Counted from the stretch's first letter, positions 35,593-45,322 are shown. The stretch: 64,000 bases of DNA from Mycolicibacterium fluoranthenivorans (GCF_011758805.1 NZ_JAANOW010000002.1:558001-622000), one strand, 5' to 3'. Program-made: numbers and translations. Notes: generated by a model not told the origin, from the letters alone.

Positions 35593-36783
35593 TCAGCCGG
35601 CCTCTGTGTTGTTATCGCGTTCACGCACCGCCCGGTCGAGGAGATCGGCGACCTCGGTGTGGATGCGTCCCCGACTCATGTACCGGTCCTGGGTCATCGA
35701 TACATGGCTGTGTCCGAGATGGTCGGCGCCGATGCGCGCCGACAAGCCTTCGTCATCGATCAGCGTTGCCACCGTCTTGCGGAAGCTGTGGGTCGTTGCC
35801 TCACCGAGGCCGAGTTCGTCGCGCGCGGTCCGCCACTGTTTCGCGAAATTGTTCGGATCGCGGAGGGTGCCGGCTGTGGACGGGAAGATCACCTTCTGCT
35901 CGCCGAAGTAGGGAAGGTCCTTGCGTCCCTGCAGCATCTCGATGGCGAATTTGGGCAGCGGAATCGTTCGGCGCCCGGCCACCGACTTCGTCTCCTCGAC
36001 CCGCCTCAGACCCTCGCCGGCCACCCGGATCACCTTGCCGGTGACCGTGAGCATCCCGGTTCGTTCGTCGATATCGGTCCATTGCAGTCCCAACAGCTCC
36101 GAGCGCCGCAGTCCTGTGGCGATCAGCAAGGTGATCGGGTCGATCAGGTCGCGTTCTTCGCGGTAGGTCGACGACTGGATCTTCGTGAGCAGCTCGCGGA
36201 GCTGGTCGGCGGTCAGTGTCACGGCGCCCTTGGGTTGGGTCTTCGACCTGAGCGGCTGGACATCGCGCACCGGGTTGGAGTTCAGCACGCTGGCCATCAC
36301 CGCGAGCTGCAGCGCCCCGCGGAGCAGCGTCTTCGATTGGCGGGCCATTGTGGCTCCATGCGCCGTCCTCATGGAGCGCAGCGCCGCATCCATCCGAGCG
36401 GGAGAGGCCTCCCCGACGCGCAGGCCTCCGATGAATTTCTTGAGTTTGGTGGTGGTGAAGCGATAGGTCGACATGGTCACCGGAGATCGGCCGTCCTCGG
36501 CCAACCGGGAAAGGTGCTGCTCGACAAGGTCGCTCACCTTGGTTTCCGGCGCGACCTCACCGGTGTTTCCGGACCGTCGGGGTTCGGAGAGAACGGCGAT
36601 CAAGGCGTCCTCGGCGAGCTTGCCGTGCTGATCGTAGTCATCGGCGGGGCCGAGCTTCTGGACCAGGCGGGTTACCCCGTCGGCATCGCGATAGCGGCAG
36701 CGCGCCATCCATACGCCGCTGCCTTGGTACACGCGCTGGATCTTGCCGTGTGAGCCGATCCGCAGTTGCGGCCTTCCAACCAT
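35593..36783 (-). CDS. int: Tyrosine-family site-specific integrase
   Basis: Integrase of 396 aa with an N-terminal arm-binding part, a SAM-like core-binding domain (about residues 80-165) and a catalytic domain. Catalytic residues are R226 (TGLRRSELLGLQW), H332 and R335 (THSFRK), H358 (LGH) and nucleophile Y368 (QDRYMSRG). The ATG at 36783 follows a near-perfect ribosome site, GGAGGTGATCCC. It lies directly inside attL and is read toward the tRNA, and it would catalyse integration and excision at the 38-bp repeats. Confidence 0.95.
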   Translation of the reverse strand: MVGRPQLRIGSHGKIQRVYQGSGVWMARCRYRDADGVTRLVQKLGPADDYDQHGKLAEDALIAVLSEPRRSGNTGEVAPETKVSDLVEQHLSRLAEDGRSPVTMSTYRFTTTKLKKFIGGLRVGEASPARMDAALRSMRTAHGATMARQSKTLLRGALQLAVMASVLNSNPVRDVQPLRSKTQPKGAVTLTADQLRELLTKIQSSTYREERDLIDPITLLIATGLRRSELLGLQWTDIDERTGMLTVTGKVIRVAGEGLRRVEETKSVAGRRTIPLPKFAIEMLQGRKDLPYFGEQKVIFPSTAGTLRDPNNFAKQWRTARDELGLGEATTHSFRKTVATLIDDEGLSARIGADHLGHSHVSMTQDRYMSRGRIHTEVADLLDRAVRERDNNTEAG

Positions 36784-36846
36784 GGGATCACCTCCATTGC
36801 CCACCGCATTGAACGAAGCGGATGAGGACTGATGAACCCACGATAC

Positions 36847-37050
36847 TCAGGCGGTGTGACGTTTCCCCGGGTCGAATTGATGCTCTTCCCAGTCCATTAC
36901 ATCGCTCAGCCGATACTGGACATGCCGGCCGAACTTGGCGTACCTCGGCCCGGTTCCCTTGGATGCCCACTCCGCCGGCGTCTTCACCGGCAGACCGAGA
37001 CGATCCGCCAACTCTTGGCGAGTGAGCCACTTGTCGTTGTTGTCGGGCAT
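36847..37050 (-). CDS. xis: Excisionase-like helix-turn-helix protein
   Basis: A 67-aa MerR/excisionase-type protein (LTRQELADRLGLPVKTPAEWASKGTGPRY, then VQYRLSDVMDWEE). It sits 63 bp upstream of the integrase on the same strand, the usual Xis position, and would bend att DNA to direct excision. The ATG at 37050 has AAGAGAAGAGG upstream; the frame extends further but without a better start. Confidence 0.85.
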   Translation of the reverse strand: MPDNNDKWLTRQELADRLGLPVKTPAEWASKGTGPRYAKFGRHVQYRLSDVMDWEEHQFDPGKRHTA

Positions 37051-37382
37051 GGCGACCTCTTCTCTTGACGGCCGCCGAACCAGCGGCATTACACAACTGT
37101 AAGTCCGAGATGCGAGTGGTTCCTGCGCAATCTTTCGGCGTTGTGTCCGCTCGCAACCACTCCTACAACTCTGCCTCTCAACGCTTCCCATCATTCCTCC
37201 CCGTGTCTCAAGCCACCTCTCTCATACTCATCACTTCTCCAAATTCACTACAAGACTTACGATTACGTCCATCCGTTTCATTCTCCCCAACTTCCAAATA
37301 CCGCTTGGCACATTTGCACAAGGTGCGAGAATGGTTGTGGCGCAGTCAGCGTCAACGCGTCAGTCTGTGGATGGATCGGCGA
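37051..37382. other. G-poor, pyrimidine-rich region before the relaxase (candidate oriT)
   Basis: No convincing gene. Between about 37150 and 37320 the top strand has very few G residues (about 14 in 170 by eye), with runs such as CTCTCATACTCATCACTTCT. This contrasts sharply with the rest of the window. It lies between the divergent xis and relaxase starts, where promoters and, in many MobF elements, the transfer origin are found. Confidence 0.4.
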
Positions 37383-40190
37383 ATGTTGACAATCTCGAAG
37401 CTCAAGCGGTGGTCGATCGGCTACTACATCGACACCGCGAACACCGCTGGGCGCGCCGGCCGGGACGCGCGTGCTGCTGGTGGTGGGTTGGGGGAGTATT
37501 ACTCCGAGCATGACACCCGGACCCCGGTCTGGATGTGCTCCGGGGAAACCCGTACGGCTGCGAAACTGTGCGGGCTCAGTGATGTCCAGCGCGCTGGCGG
37601 GCAGGCCGATTCGGCGGTGGTGGCGCGTTGGCTCGATGACGGGATCGCACCGAACGGTGCGATGGGGCGCACCTTCGGGACCCGGGGTGTGCATGGTTTT
37701 GATTTGACGTTCTCGACACCGAAGAGTGTGTCGCTGCTGCGGGTGCTGCGTGGTGATGATGTGGTGCAGAAGGGGATCGCTGATGCGCACGCCACCGCGA
37801 TTGGTGAGGCGATGGAGTATCTGGCGCAGCATGCCGGCTACACCCGGGTTCATAACCCGGTGTCGGGGGAGAAGGACCTGCAGCGGTTGCCCGGGATCGT
37901 GGGGATCGCCTATCAGCACGAGACGAGTCGGTGTGGGGATCCGCATTTGCATACCCATGTGATCGTGCCGAACCGCCAGGCCCGCGCCGATGGCCGACTG
38001 GTGTCGCTGGATGGCACCTCGCTGTTTCATGAGGCGAAGGCGGCGGGGGTGATCTATCAGGCCACGCTGCGGCGGGAGTTGCAGCGGTCGTTGGGGTTCG
38101 AGTGGGAGCAGGTCGACCCGGGCACGGGGATGGCGGAGCTTGCGGGAATGTCGCGCGAGACCATCACCGCGTGGTCTCGGCGCTCCAGTCAGTTGCGGGA
38201 TTGGGCGGCCGGGCACCTGGAGGTCGGGGAGGACGGAACGTGGTCGGCGGCGCAGTTGGGCGCGGCGCAGAAGGCGACCCGGCCGACTAAGCCGGAGGAG
38301 CTGGGATGGTCGACGTTGGTGGAGCAGTGGCGTGCGGATGCGCGCGGGATGGAGATTGACCGCGCGCAGTTTCTCGCCGCGCGCGCGGCGCGGCGCGCAC
38401 ATGCGCGGACCGCGTTTGACCGCGCGCGGGTCCTGGCGGCCGTGGAGAAGATCGACAAGGCAGCCTTCACCCGGGCCGACCTGATTGAGGTGTTGGGGGC
38501 GCAGGTGCCGGTCGATTCTGAGCTCTCACCTCGGGAAATGCTGGAGGCCGCGGTGGACGCGGTCAGTGTGCGCCTGTCTGCGCCGCGCGCGGTGCACCAA
38601 CGCGAAGGCCATGAGCGCTTCACCCTGGACGCGATCCTCCAAGAGGAGGCCGCGGTGATGGAGTTGGTGGATGCGCGCAATGAGCGTGCGCAGTTGTGGC
38701 TGCCCGCGCGGGACACCGCGGGCCTGTCGGCGGATCAGCGCGCTGCGGTGACGGAGATTGCGCGCTCGCCGTGGTTGGTGCAGCCGTTGACTGCGCCTGC
38801 GGGTGCGGGCAAGACCACCTGCCTGCGCACCCTCGCCGAGGCTGCGCACGGTGCCGCGCGGGGAACAGCGATTCTGCTCGCCCCGACCGGCAAGGCGGTC
38901 GATGTGGCGCTACGGGAAGGGGCGGGGGATCAGGGCTACACCGTCGCCAAAGGACTCCAACTCCTCGAGAGCAAGGAGTTGGTATTAGATCGGTTCAGTC
39001 TGGTGTTCGTCGATGAAGCCGCCATGGTCGGCACCAGCGACCTACGCCGGCTGTTGACCGCGACCACCCGGGCCGGCGCGAAAACGATCCTGGTCGGTGA
39101 TCCGCATCAGTTGGCGCCGGTCAAGGCGCGCGGCGGGATGTTTGCCCAACTCTGCGAGGACCTGCCCTGGACCCAGACACTGTCCGAGGTGTGGCGGATG
39201 CACGACCCCGAAGAACGGACCGCCTCCCTCGCGTTAAGGGATGGCGACCAGAAGGCAGTGAGCCGTGCGGTTGAGTGGTACCGCAAGAATAACCGCCTGC
39301 ACTGCGGGGATGAGGTCACGATGGCCGCCGACGCCGTGGCCGCCTATAAGAAGGACATCGCTGCCGGTAAGGACGCGCTGCTGCTGTGCGACACCAAGGA
39401 GATGGCCGATGCCCTTAACCGGCGGCTGCATCACGAGATCGTGGCCGCGGACGCCGAGACGGTGGCTGGGGCGCGGGGGCATCGGCTCGCGGTGGGGGAT
39501 CTCATCCTCACCAAACAGAATGATGCGTCGATCCCGCTGCGCTACAGGGAAAGTCAATCGGTGGACCCGGCACCGGTCCGCAACGGGCAACGCTGGCAGG
39601 TGGAAAAAGTCCATACCGGTCATCAACAGGTTCTCGCGCGCCGCCTCGACGACAACGCCTACACGATCTTTCCCACCGACTACACCCGCACACACGTCAC
39701 CTACGGCTATGCGCTCACCGTGCACTCCGCCCAAGGCGCCACTGCCGACACCACCCACGCCGTCATAGGTGAGAACGCCACCCGCCGACTGATCTATGTG
39801 GCGATGACCCGTGGGCGAGAAGCCAACTCGGTAAACATCTTTCAGCGCGTGGCCGAAGGGCAGGAGCTTGATCACTCAGAGTCCGCAAGCGTGCACCTTC
39901 CCGCCCGAGGTGATGGACTGGATGCTGCTGATCTCGTGCGCAGGATTCTCACCAACGAGCAGCCGGGCGTCACCGCCCACGCCTACGCAGCCCAGACCTC
40001 GCAGGCGGCGCTACCTGCCGGTCTCCGCTCAATGCGAGCGCAGCACGCCGAAGCAGTGGGCCGTCGTGCGGCCGGTTACCGCGCGTGGCGAAGAGATCAA
40101 AAGGCACGGTCGATCGATGCAGATCGAATCCACGAACGTAGCGCTAGCAAGAGCCGAGACCGCTGCTCAGACTACGGAATCGAACTTTGA
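37383..40190 (+). CDS. MobF (TrwC/TraI) relaxase-helicase
   Basis: Conjugative relaxase of 935 aa that would nick the element at oriT and unwind it. The N-terminal TrwC domain has tyrosines Y14-Y15 and Y39-Y40 (GEYYSEHD) and the histidine triad HETSRCGDPHLHTHVIV (H179, H190, H192). A RecD-like helicase follows, with Walker A PAGAGKTT near residue 475, Walker B VFVDEA, GDPHQL, and the last helicase motif YVAMTRGREANSV. The ATG at 37383 gives the conserved start MLTISKLKRWSIGYYI. Compared with larger TraI proteins the C-terminus is short and ends in a basic stretch about 410 bp before an IS3 remnant, so it may be trimmed. Confidence 0.93.
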   Translation: MLTISKLKRWSIGYYIDTANTAGRAGRDARAAGGGLGEYYSEHDTRTPVWMCSGETRTAAKLCGLSDVQRAGGQADSAVVARWLDDGIAPNGAMGRTFGTRGVHGFDLTFSTPKSVSLLRVLRGDDVVQKGIADAHATAIGEAMEYLAQHAGYTRVHNPVSGEKDLQRLPGIVGIAYQHETSRCGDPHLHTHVIVPNRQARADGRLVSLDGTSLFHEAKAAGVIYQATLRRELQRSLGFEWEQVDPGTGMAELAGMSRETITAWSRRSSQLRDWAAGHLEVGEDGTWSAAQLGAAQKATRPTKPEELGWSTLVEQWRADARGMEIDRAQFLAARAARRAHARTAFDRARVLAAVEKIDKAAFTRADLIEVLGAQVPVDSELSPREMLEAAVDAVSVRLSAPRAVHQREGHERFTLDAILQEEAAVMELVDARNERAQLWLPARDTAGLSADQRAAVTEIARSPWLVQPLTAPAGAGKTTCLRTLAEAAHGAARGTAILLAPTGKAVDVALREGAGDQGYTVAKGLQLLESKELVLDRFSLVFVDEAAMVGTSDLRRLLTATTRAGAKTILVGDPHQLAPVKARGGMFAQLCEDLPWTQTLSEVWRMHDPEERTASLALRDGDQKAVSRAVEWYRKNNRLHCGDEVTMAADAVAAYKKDIAAGKDALLLCDTKEMADALNRRLHHEIVAADAETVAGARGHRLAVGDLILTKQNDASIPLRYRESQSVDPAPVRNGQRWQVEKVHTGHQQVLARRLDDNAYTIFPTDYTRTHVTYGYALTVHSAQGATADTTHAVIGENATRRLIYVAMTRGREANSVNIFQRVAEGQELDHSESASVHLPARGDGLDAADLVRRILTNEQPGVTAHAYAAQTSQAALPAGLRSMRAQHAEAVGRRAAGYRAWRRDQKARSIDADRIHERSASKSRDRCSDYGIEL

Positions 40191-40598
40191 TTGGACCCTG
40201 GGAGCTATTGAATGGAGTTGCTTCGGCGCCGCCGCTGCGGCACTCCGAATACAGTTCGAGAGTCGAGATACATCGGTATTTCCCACAGCTACGACACATT
40301 CGCTCACAAGTAGCAGACTTATCGGTGGTTGGCACCGATAAGTGGGATCGGCGGTTGAAGTCCCGATTTGGTGAATGCACGGGTTCCACGAACTGACGAG
40401 AGCGGTCTACATGACGTTGAAGCGGCTCCGAACGCTACGTTGATCTTGCGCAGGTCAATCATTGAGCGAAGCCGCCCGAACAAAACCAGTCCGACGCTGT
40501 CAGACCGACATAGAGGGCAGCCGTCCACGAATTCGGTTCCGTCATACACCAGGATTGAGCCGAACAGTCTAGGTATCTACGCACGCCCGGGACCTCCC
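40191..40598. other. Gap with no supported gene
   Basis: Between the relaxase and the IS3 remnant. Short open frames on both strands show no ribosome sites or family motifs. Possibly the decayed end of the relaxase region after IS insertion. Confidence 0.5.
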
Positions 40599-40876
40599 GA
40601 GGGGACCCGATTGGTGGTCGAGTCGCTATGGGCTTTCAGTTGGTGGGTCGTGGCTCACTGTAGGGCGATCCCTGACGGGGTGAGTTCACCGTGGGCGGAG
40701 TGGGGCCGGTTGGCGTTGTAATCGGCTCGCCAGTCTTCGATGATCACTCGGGCTCCAGCAGTGAGTCGAAGCGCCACGAGTTGAGCAGTTCATCGGGGAG
40801 GCGGCCGTTGAACGATTCGATCCAAGCGTTCTGCCACCGCGAGCCGGGATCGATGAAAAGAGAACCGGCACTGTTG
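40599..40876. repeat. 278-bp direct repeat, left copy (IS3-type end)
   Basis: Identical to 45406-45683 except for one base (GATGAAAAGAG here, GATGAAGAGAG there). Contains the 3' end of an IS3-family transposase gene and about 55 bp of non-coding IS end. The two copies are in the same orientation and flank the NLR module. Confidence 0.9.
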
Positions 40877-41130
40877 AATCGGCACCAATCGCGCACTACA
40901 TGAGCCACGAACTATGGCCCGTTATCGAAACGCACGTAGTGCGGCGCCACGTGCATGAGGGCCAGTCGATCCAAGGCGTTGACACCGCCGTCGGCATCGA
41001 TGGAGCGATCGACTTCGATCGCGAGTGCTTCACGGGTGAACTCATCGATCACGTTGAGCATCTTGAGAGTACGGCCGTCGGCGGCAGTGCTAACGGAATA
41101 ACGATCAACATTCACCCTGGGGCGCGACTG
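40655..41130 (-). pseudogene. IS3-family transposase remnant (rve domain)
   Basis: Reads as the C-terminal integrase-core part of an IS3-family OrfB: ADGRTLKMLNVIDEFTRE, RFDNGP, then FVAHVVRDWCRF and NAWIESFNGRLPDELLN. A TAG stop at 40912-40914 replaces the glutamate expected after DNGP, and a one-base deletion near 40750 shifts the last 35 codons (which would read VIIEDWRADYNANRPHSAHG). The 5' half of the gene is missing beyond about 41130. Inactive. Confidence 0.85.
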
Positions 41131-41397
41131 GGGCGAAGATGCAGTGTCCGGGCGGGATGGATTCGGCTGCTGATCGATCACGCAGACGATCCCTCGGATT
41201 ATCACGTCCTCACCAAAGACATCACCCCCTCAGAGACTCGCGAGGTGGCGGCCGGCCTCTCCGGGGCGACCCTCGCAATAGTGCACCGAAACAAGGGCCT
41301 CGGCCTAGAAATTGCGTCATTCGAGCGGCGATCCCAGCTCTCGCCGCAGCGAAAGTCCTAGCCGATAACAAGCGTGAGTTGAACGTACGATGTCTTG

Positions 41398-42270
41398 ATG
41401 AAACAGCCTTCCAGCTCAGCACAGGGCCGCCCCGAAGTATGCGATATTTGCGCAAATCCTGACCATGATCTGGCCGCACTGCCATGCTTCTCCGATTTCG
41501 TGAGGAGGATCCCTCGGCCCGACACGCTACGCGCTCCGGCCGCCCGTCGCTTGCCGAGGACATTTGCCGAACACTCGGCACCATTCGTTAGCTTGTGGAA
41601 CACGGCCATCGAGTCCGTCTGCTTCACGTGTCGGGACAAGGCAGTGACGATCGATGAATCGGCGGTGGGACTAATCCAGAAGCTTGCCCGAAATACGGAA
41701 CATACACTATCAAGAGAAGATGCGAAGCCAGTTGCATTATGGTCATTAAAAACCGCTTTATTGTCGGTGCTTGAATTCGGTGATTCTGACGCCAGTACCG
41801 TACGCCGTATGGTCCAGCTAATCCTAGACCGGGATCTCAGTGAAATAGCCACTCGTGTACGAATCGTCAATGTAGAACCCGGACTTGCGCTCAGTGAATA
41901 CTTGTCATGTCATCCCGCGAATTTTAATGCAGGCTTGACGTTCTATTACACAATCGCGCTACCGAATGTCGCATTTCTAATTTTGGCATCATTTTCGTCT
42001 AGCGGGACCCTACCGTTCTTCGACTCCTCGATCCAAGGAATGGTTGAACGGCGAGAAATATCGGTGAGGACGATATTCCCAACGTACACGCTGACGAAGT
42101 GGCCGTTCGCGTCGCCCATTAGTGTGCAAGCTGTTGAAAACGTATACCAGGCCCTCGTGCGCGGCATAAACCGCCAGAACGGCGTCTCAATTACTCCGGT
42201 TGCACGTTCCAATCAAAATGGCACTGTAAACAACGGCGATTGGAAGTCCTCAGAAAAAGAATCCAATTAG
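41398..42270 (+). CDS. Unrecognised protein with split CxxC zinc-ribbon-like pairs
   Basis: A 290-aa protein with no family I recognise. Residues 15-18 (CDIC) and 75-78 (CFTC) form two CxxC pairs 56 residues apart that could share one zinc. The rest looks helical until about 180, then holds hydrophobic strands (FYYTIALPNVAFLILASF). The coding region is A+T-rich relative to the chromosome, a sign of recent transfer. Its stop overlaps the stop of the NLR-like gene by 4 bp, tail to tail, and both lie between the two IS3 repeats, so it may belong to the same module. A TTG one codon upstream is also possible. Confidence 0.6.
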   Translation: MKQPSSSAQGRPEVCDICANPDHDLAALPCFSDFVRRIPRPDTLRAPAARRLPRTFAEHSAPFVSLWNTAIESVCFTCRDKAVTIDESAVGLIQKLARNTEHTLSREDAKPVALWSLKTALLSVLEFGDSDASTVRRMVQLILDRDLSEIATRVRIVNVEPGLALSEYLSCHPANFNAGLTFYYTIALPNVAFLILASFSSSGTLPFFDSSIQGMVERREISVRTIFPTYTLTKWPFASPISVQAVENVYQALVRGINRQNGVSITPVARSNQNGTVNNGDWKSSEKESN

Positions 42271-45071
42271 AGTAAAAAGACGGCTTCCATATCCGTATCT
42301 ATGGTTCCGCCTATGTATCTGTCTGCGCCATTAGTATCGTCGAAACGGCCAGATTGGACGAGCAGGCCGCTAAGTCTGGCGCGAATATCGCCTACGGGTT
42401 TGCTCGCTTGCGTCCCTCGACGCATAATCTGCCAAGCCATCGTGCACAGGATCCACGTGCGCATATCCTGTCGCTTCTCGGATCTAGCTAAAGCAGCTTC
42501 GACCAGAGCCAAGGAATCAGACTGAAAGCCGTCTACCGTAAAATTCGCAAGAAGTGCGACGACACTCATACGGTCGATCAGGTGCAGTTCATCAACCCCG
42601 TCAAACATGTCCTGGAAGTCAGGATGCTTGGGCGTCGGCAGTATCGACGAGCCGCCTTTTGTGGACACGTAGGAGATGCACGACAGTTGGAGTGCTTCAG
42701 CGTAGTGTTTCATTGCGGTACGCTTGTGACCGATTCCCATGGCGGTTTCAGCCGCCTCCCGAAACGCGCGAGCACATTCGGCGTGCTGCTGTCGCGCCGT
42801 CATGCGCAATTGCCAGGCTGCAATTTCCTGTGATAGCAGCTTATCGCCATACGGTGCCCGTTCTCCAGTGAGGTTTGGAAAATACCGCTCCGCTAGCCCT
42901 GATACCACGCTCAACGCAGCATCATTCCGCGTGAGCGATGCGCATTCTGCAGCACCGCTTAGAAGTGCGGGTCCAAACAGTGAAGCGAATCTGCCACGCC
43001 TTTGTATCTCTAGCTTTATCTTTAGGGCTGTCGATAAGTTCTGTATCCAGATATAGTGTTCTGCGATGACGTCCCACACGCCAACAGCTCCGAGCTCCTC
43101 CATCGGAACATCGATGTTCGTAATGCGGGCTGCGATTGACTTGTGATCGTACTGAACTTGCTCCATATCTATCTCCGTCGCTAAACGTACATATGGATGG
43201 TTCTCGCGACGCGGCAAGAGGGACAGCTGGCGTTTCGTCTGCGCATATTCCTCTCGGCTTGCAATCCCCGCTTTGTACCCACTCTCCAGCAGGGAATTCA
43301 AGATGTCGGCTTCCATTGGGACTTGCGAAGTGCCCAGCAACGCCCTTCGTAACAGCGGTTCAAAGTCTGCGAAAGTGCCCGCCTGATACGAATATGTACT
43401 CAAGTGTTGAACAATCGTATCCCGATATTGGGGCAGGTGATAATAGTGCTCTAGAGGCATACCGATTAATGCCCGACGAAGGCACACTGCCCATGGTTGA
43501 GTAAATGACATCAGCTGATCACGGTTTCTTTCTTGCCACAGTGTCAGCTCCCAATCGTCATCGACCTGGGGATCGCGGGCAACAATGCTCTCCATCTCGG
43601 CCGCCCAGGCTGTCATGTAGGCCAGAATTACAGCGTAGTAGGCTGTAAAGGCAAGGGTCTCCCCAATGTCACGAAACAAGTTTGCGGTAATGCCGTGCAT
43701 GTAGATTGAGCGATTGTCGCGCGAGATCAGGTGACGATCCATCAAGACGTTGAGCGATACCGCGATAGCCGGGTCGACGTCGCCCGTGTTCGGCCACGTC
43801 GAGCCGTGCACTGGGTTCTCGATGCCGTATTCGGTGGCGAGGTAAGTGGCTATAATGAGCGATCCAACTGTGGCATCCGTGCGGCCTTCGCCGATGAAGG
43901 CTACGGATAAAAGACAGCGCGCGGCCTGATGATCCCTTGCTTCGAGTCGATTGAAGTATTTCTCATACAAGATATGGACGGCGCGCTCATGCTTTGAGCG
44001 GTTCTGCACAACTCGGCTTTTCTCATTTTCGATTAACAAAGTCATAGTTCGAAGTGGCATTTCTCGCTCGTTGTGCATTCCCAGGCAATCAACAATAAGA
44101 CGGGGCTTGCGCCCGACTGCCTCGACAAAGTCTTCGATATCCTTGTCGGATTCATTTTCGCGAAGAAATCGGGCTATTTTCCGCGCAATATCTAAAGAAG
44201 GGGGTTCGATCGGGAGGTATTGGTGGGGGATGTCTCGTGGAACAAGGTCCCGGAATTCCGAGGTGATCAACAATCTAGGACCGTTCCTCATCACCAGGGG
44301 GCTCACGGTGCTCCACTGCTCGACGTTGTCGACGAGTAGGATGAAGTCCGATAGTTTACGACCGACACGCATCGTCACATTTAGGTGGTGCATGAAGTTA
44401 GTCAGTGCGCGATCGAACTCGAAATCCATCTTTTGCGTAATGTCGTTCATGTCGACCAGCAATGACGTTAATGACGAACCGTCAACGATGGCGAAATCAT
44501 GGGGGGTGAGATAGGTCTTTAGGGCCTGTAATGCTACGGTCGACTTACCGTTGCCCGTGTCTCCGGCAACTAAGAGGATCCTCTGGCCAGAGTCGGCCCA
44601 CGCAGCCACCGACTGTTCCTGCTCCCGCGGAACGAGGGGCACGCCGTCGGTAAACTGAGGAATCAACATTGACCGGTCGTTTGAAAGTTTGATTATTTGC
44701 GCAGCTAGCTTCTCTCTAGCGCGTCTATTTCGTCTCTTGAATGCTTGGTCATCGTTTTCGTCCTCGCCAAGTCCATCTATGTTTCGGCGGACGATCCGCG
44801 TCAGTATTTCTGGGTCGGCCTTGCGGTATCCGGTTTCTACGCCGAACAAATACTTCAACCTCGTTGCCGTGGAATCTCTATCTTCCGGTAGCCCCTCGAT
44901 CGCCGCTGTTAGTCTTTCGGCGACCGAATCGCCCGTCGGATGTGTGTGGCCCGTTGGATATCCGAGCGCGGTCAACAAAACCTCGAATTGGTCCCAGTCG
45001 GCGACCTTCCAAATTCCCGTCCGCCGGAGGGCTTCCAGCTGAGCGGTGATGACCATCGGTTCGGTACTCAC
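42267..45071 (-). CDS. STAND/NLR-like ATPase, candidate antiphage sensor
   Basis: A 934-aa protein. Residues 1-130 form a charged helical N-terminal domain without a known effector motif. An NTPase core follows, with Walker A GDTGNGKST (170-178), Walker B FILLVDNVEQW (about 243-253) and a following RLLITSEF strand as in STAND ATPases. From about 400 to the end the protein is a long helical repeat-like region (tetratricopeptide-type spacing), the usual sensor part. The GTG at 45071 is preferred; an ATG at 45056 lacks a ribosome site. Low G+C relative to its neighbours. NLR-type STAND proteins in bacteria recognise phage proteins and trigger abortive infection; that role is inferred from architecture and island context. 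Confidence 0.75.
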   Translation of the reverse strand: MSTEPMVITAQLEALRRTGIWKVADWDQFEVLLTALGYPTGHTHPTGDSVAERLTAAIEGLPEDRDSTATRLKYLFGVETGYRKADPEILTRIVRRNIDGLGEDENDDQAFKRRNRRAREKLAAQIIKLSNDRSMLIPQFTDGVPLVPREQEQSVAAWADSGQRILLVAGDTGNGKSTVALQALKTYLTPHDFAIVDGSSLTSLLVDMNDITQKMDFEFDRALTNFMHHLNVTMRVGRKLSDFILLVDNVEQWSTVSPLVMRNGPRLLITSEFRDLVPRDIPHQYLPIEPPSLDIARKIARFLRENESDKDIEDFVEAVGRKPRLIVDCLGMHNEREMPLRTMTLLIENEKSRVVQNRSKHERAVHILYEKYFNRLEARDHQAARCLLSVAFIGEGRTDATVGSLIIATYLATEYGIENPVHGSTWPNTGDVDPAIAVSLNVLMDRHLISRDNRSIYMHGITANLFRDIGETLAFTAYYAVILAYMTAWAAEMESIVARDPQVDDDWELTLWQERNRDQLMSFTQPWAVCLRRALIGMPLEHYYHLPQYRDTIVQHLSTYSYQAGTFADFEPLLRRALLGTSQVPMEADILNSLLESGYKAGIASREEYAQTKRQLSLLPRRENHPYVRLATEIDMEQVQYDHKSIAARITNIDVPMEELGAVGVWDVIAEHYIWIQNLSTALKIKLEIQRRGRFASLFGPALLSGAAECASLTRNDAALSVVSGLAERYFPNLTGERAPYGDKLLSQEIAAWQLRMTARQQHAECARAFREAAETAMGIGHKRTAMKHYAEALQLSCISYVSTKGGSSILPTPKHPDFQDMFDGVDELHLIDRMSVVALLANFTVDGFQSDSLALVEAALARSEKRQDMRTWILCTMAWQIMRRGTQASKPVGDIRARLSGLLVQSGRFDDTNGADRYIGGTIDTDMEAVFLL

Positions 45072-45198
45072 TCCGAGATTATGACCCCTAGATGACCCCC
45101 CGCGCCCTCTATGTCTGAACCCCCCAGGTCGAAGGCTGGGAATACCGGCTACTCCCGTGCCGGCACCGCCAGACAATCAGAAAGGAGGTGTCTCAAAG

Positions 45199-45312
45199 AT
45201 GAAGATCAAGTCCCAGCCTTCGCTCAACCCTCGCATATGGACTGTGATCGGTGCTCTCGCGTCGGTTGCTCGAACAGCGATCGATATTTGGCGTCTTTTC
45301 CATCAGTGCTAA
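45199..45312 (+). CDS. 37-aa ORF with ideal ribosome site, divergent from NLR gene
   Basis: Encodes 37 residues (starts MKIKSQPSLNPRIWTVIGAL, ends WRLFHQC) with a basic N-terminus and a hydrophobic middle. AAAGGAGGTG lies eight bases before the ATG, one of the best ribosome sites in the window, and a perfect 14-bp hairpin follows eleven bases after the stop. It is thus a compact, self-contained unit 127 bp from the divergent NLR-like gene. Too short for family assignment; a small membrane toxin, a leader peptide or a decoy/regulator are all possible. Confidence 0.6.
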   Translation: MKIKSQPSLNPRIWTVIGALASVARTAIDIWRLFHQC

Positions 45313-45322
45313 TCCTCCATCT

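Noticed and set aside
40655..41130. Active IS3 transposase
   Set aside because: Stop codon within the integrase core, a frameshift and a missing 5' half.
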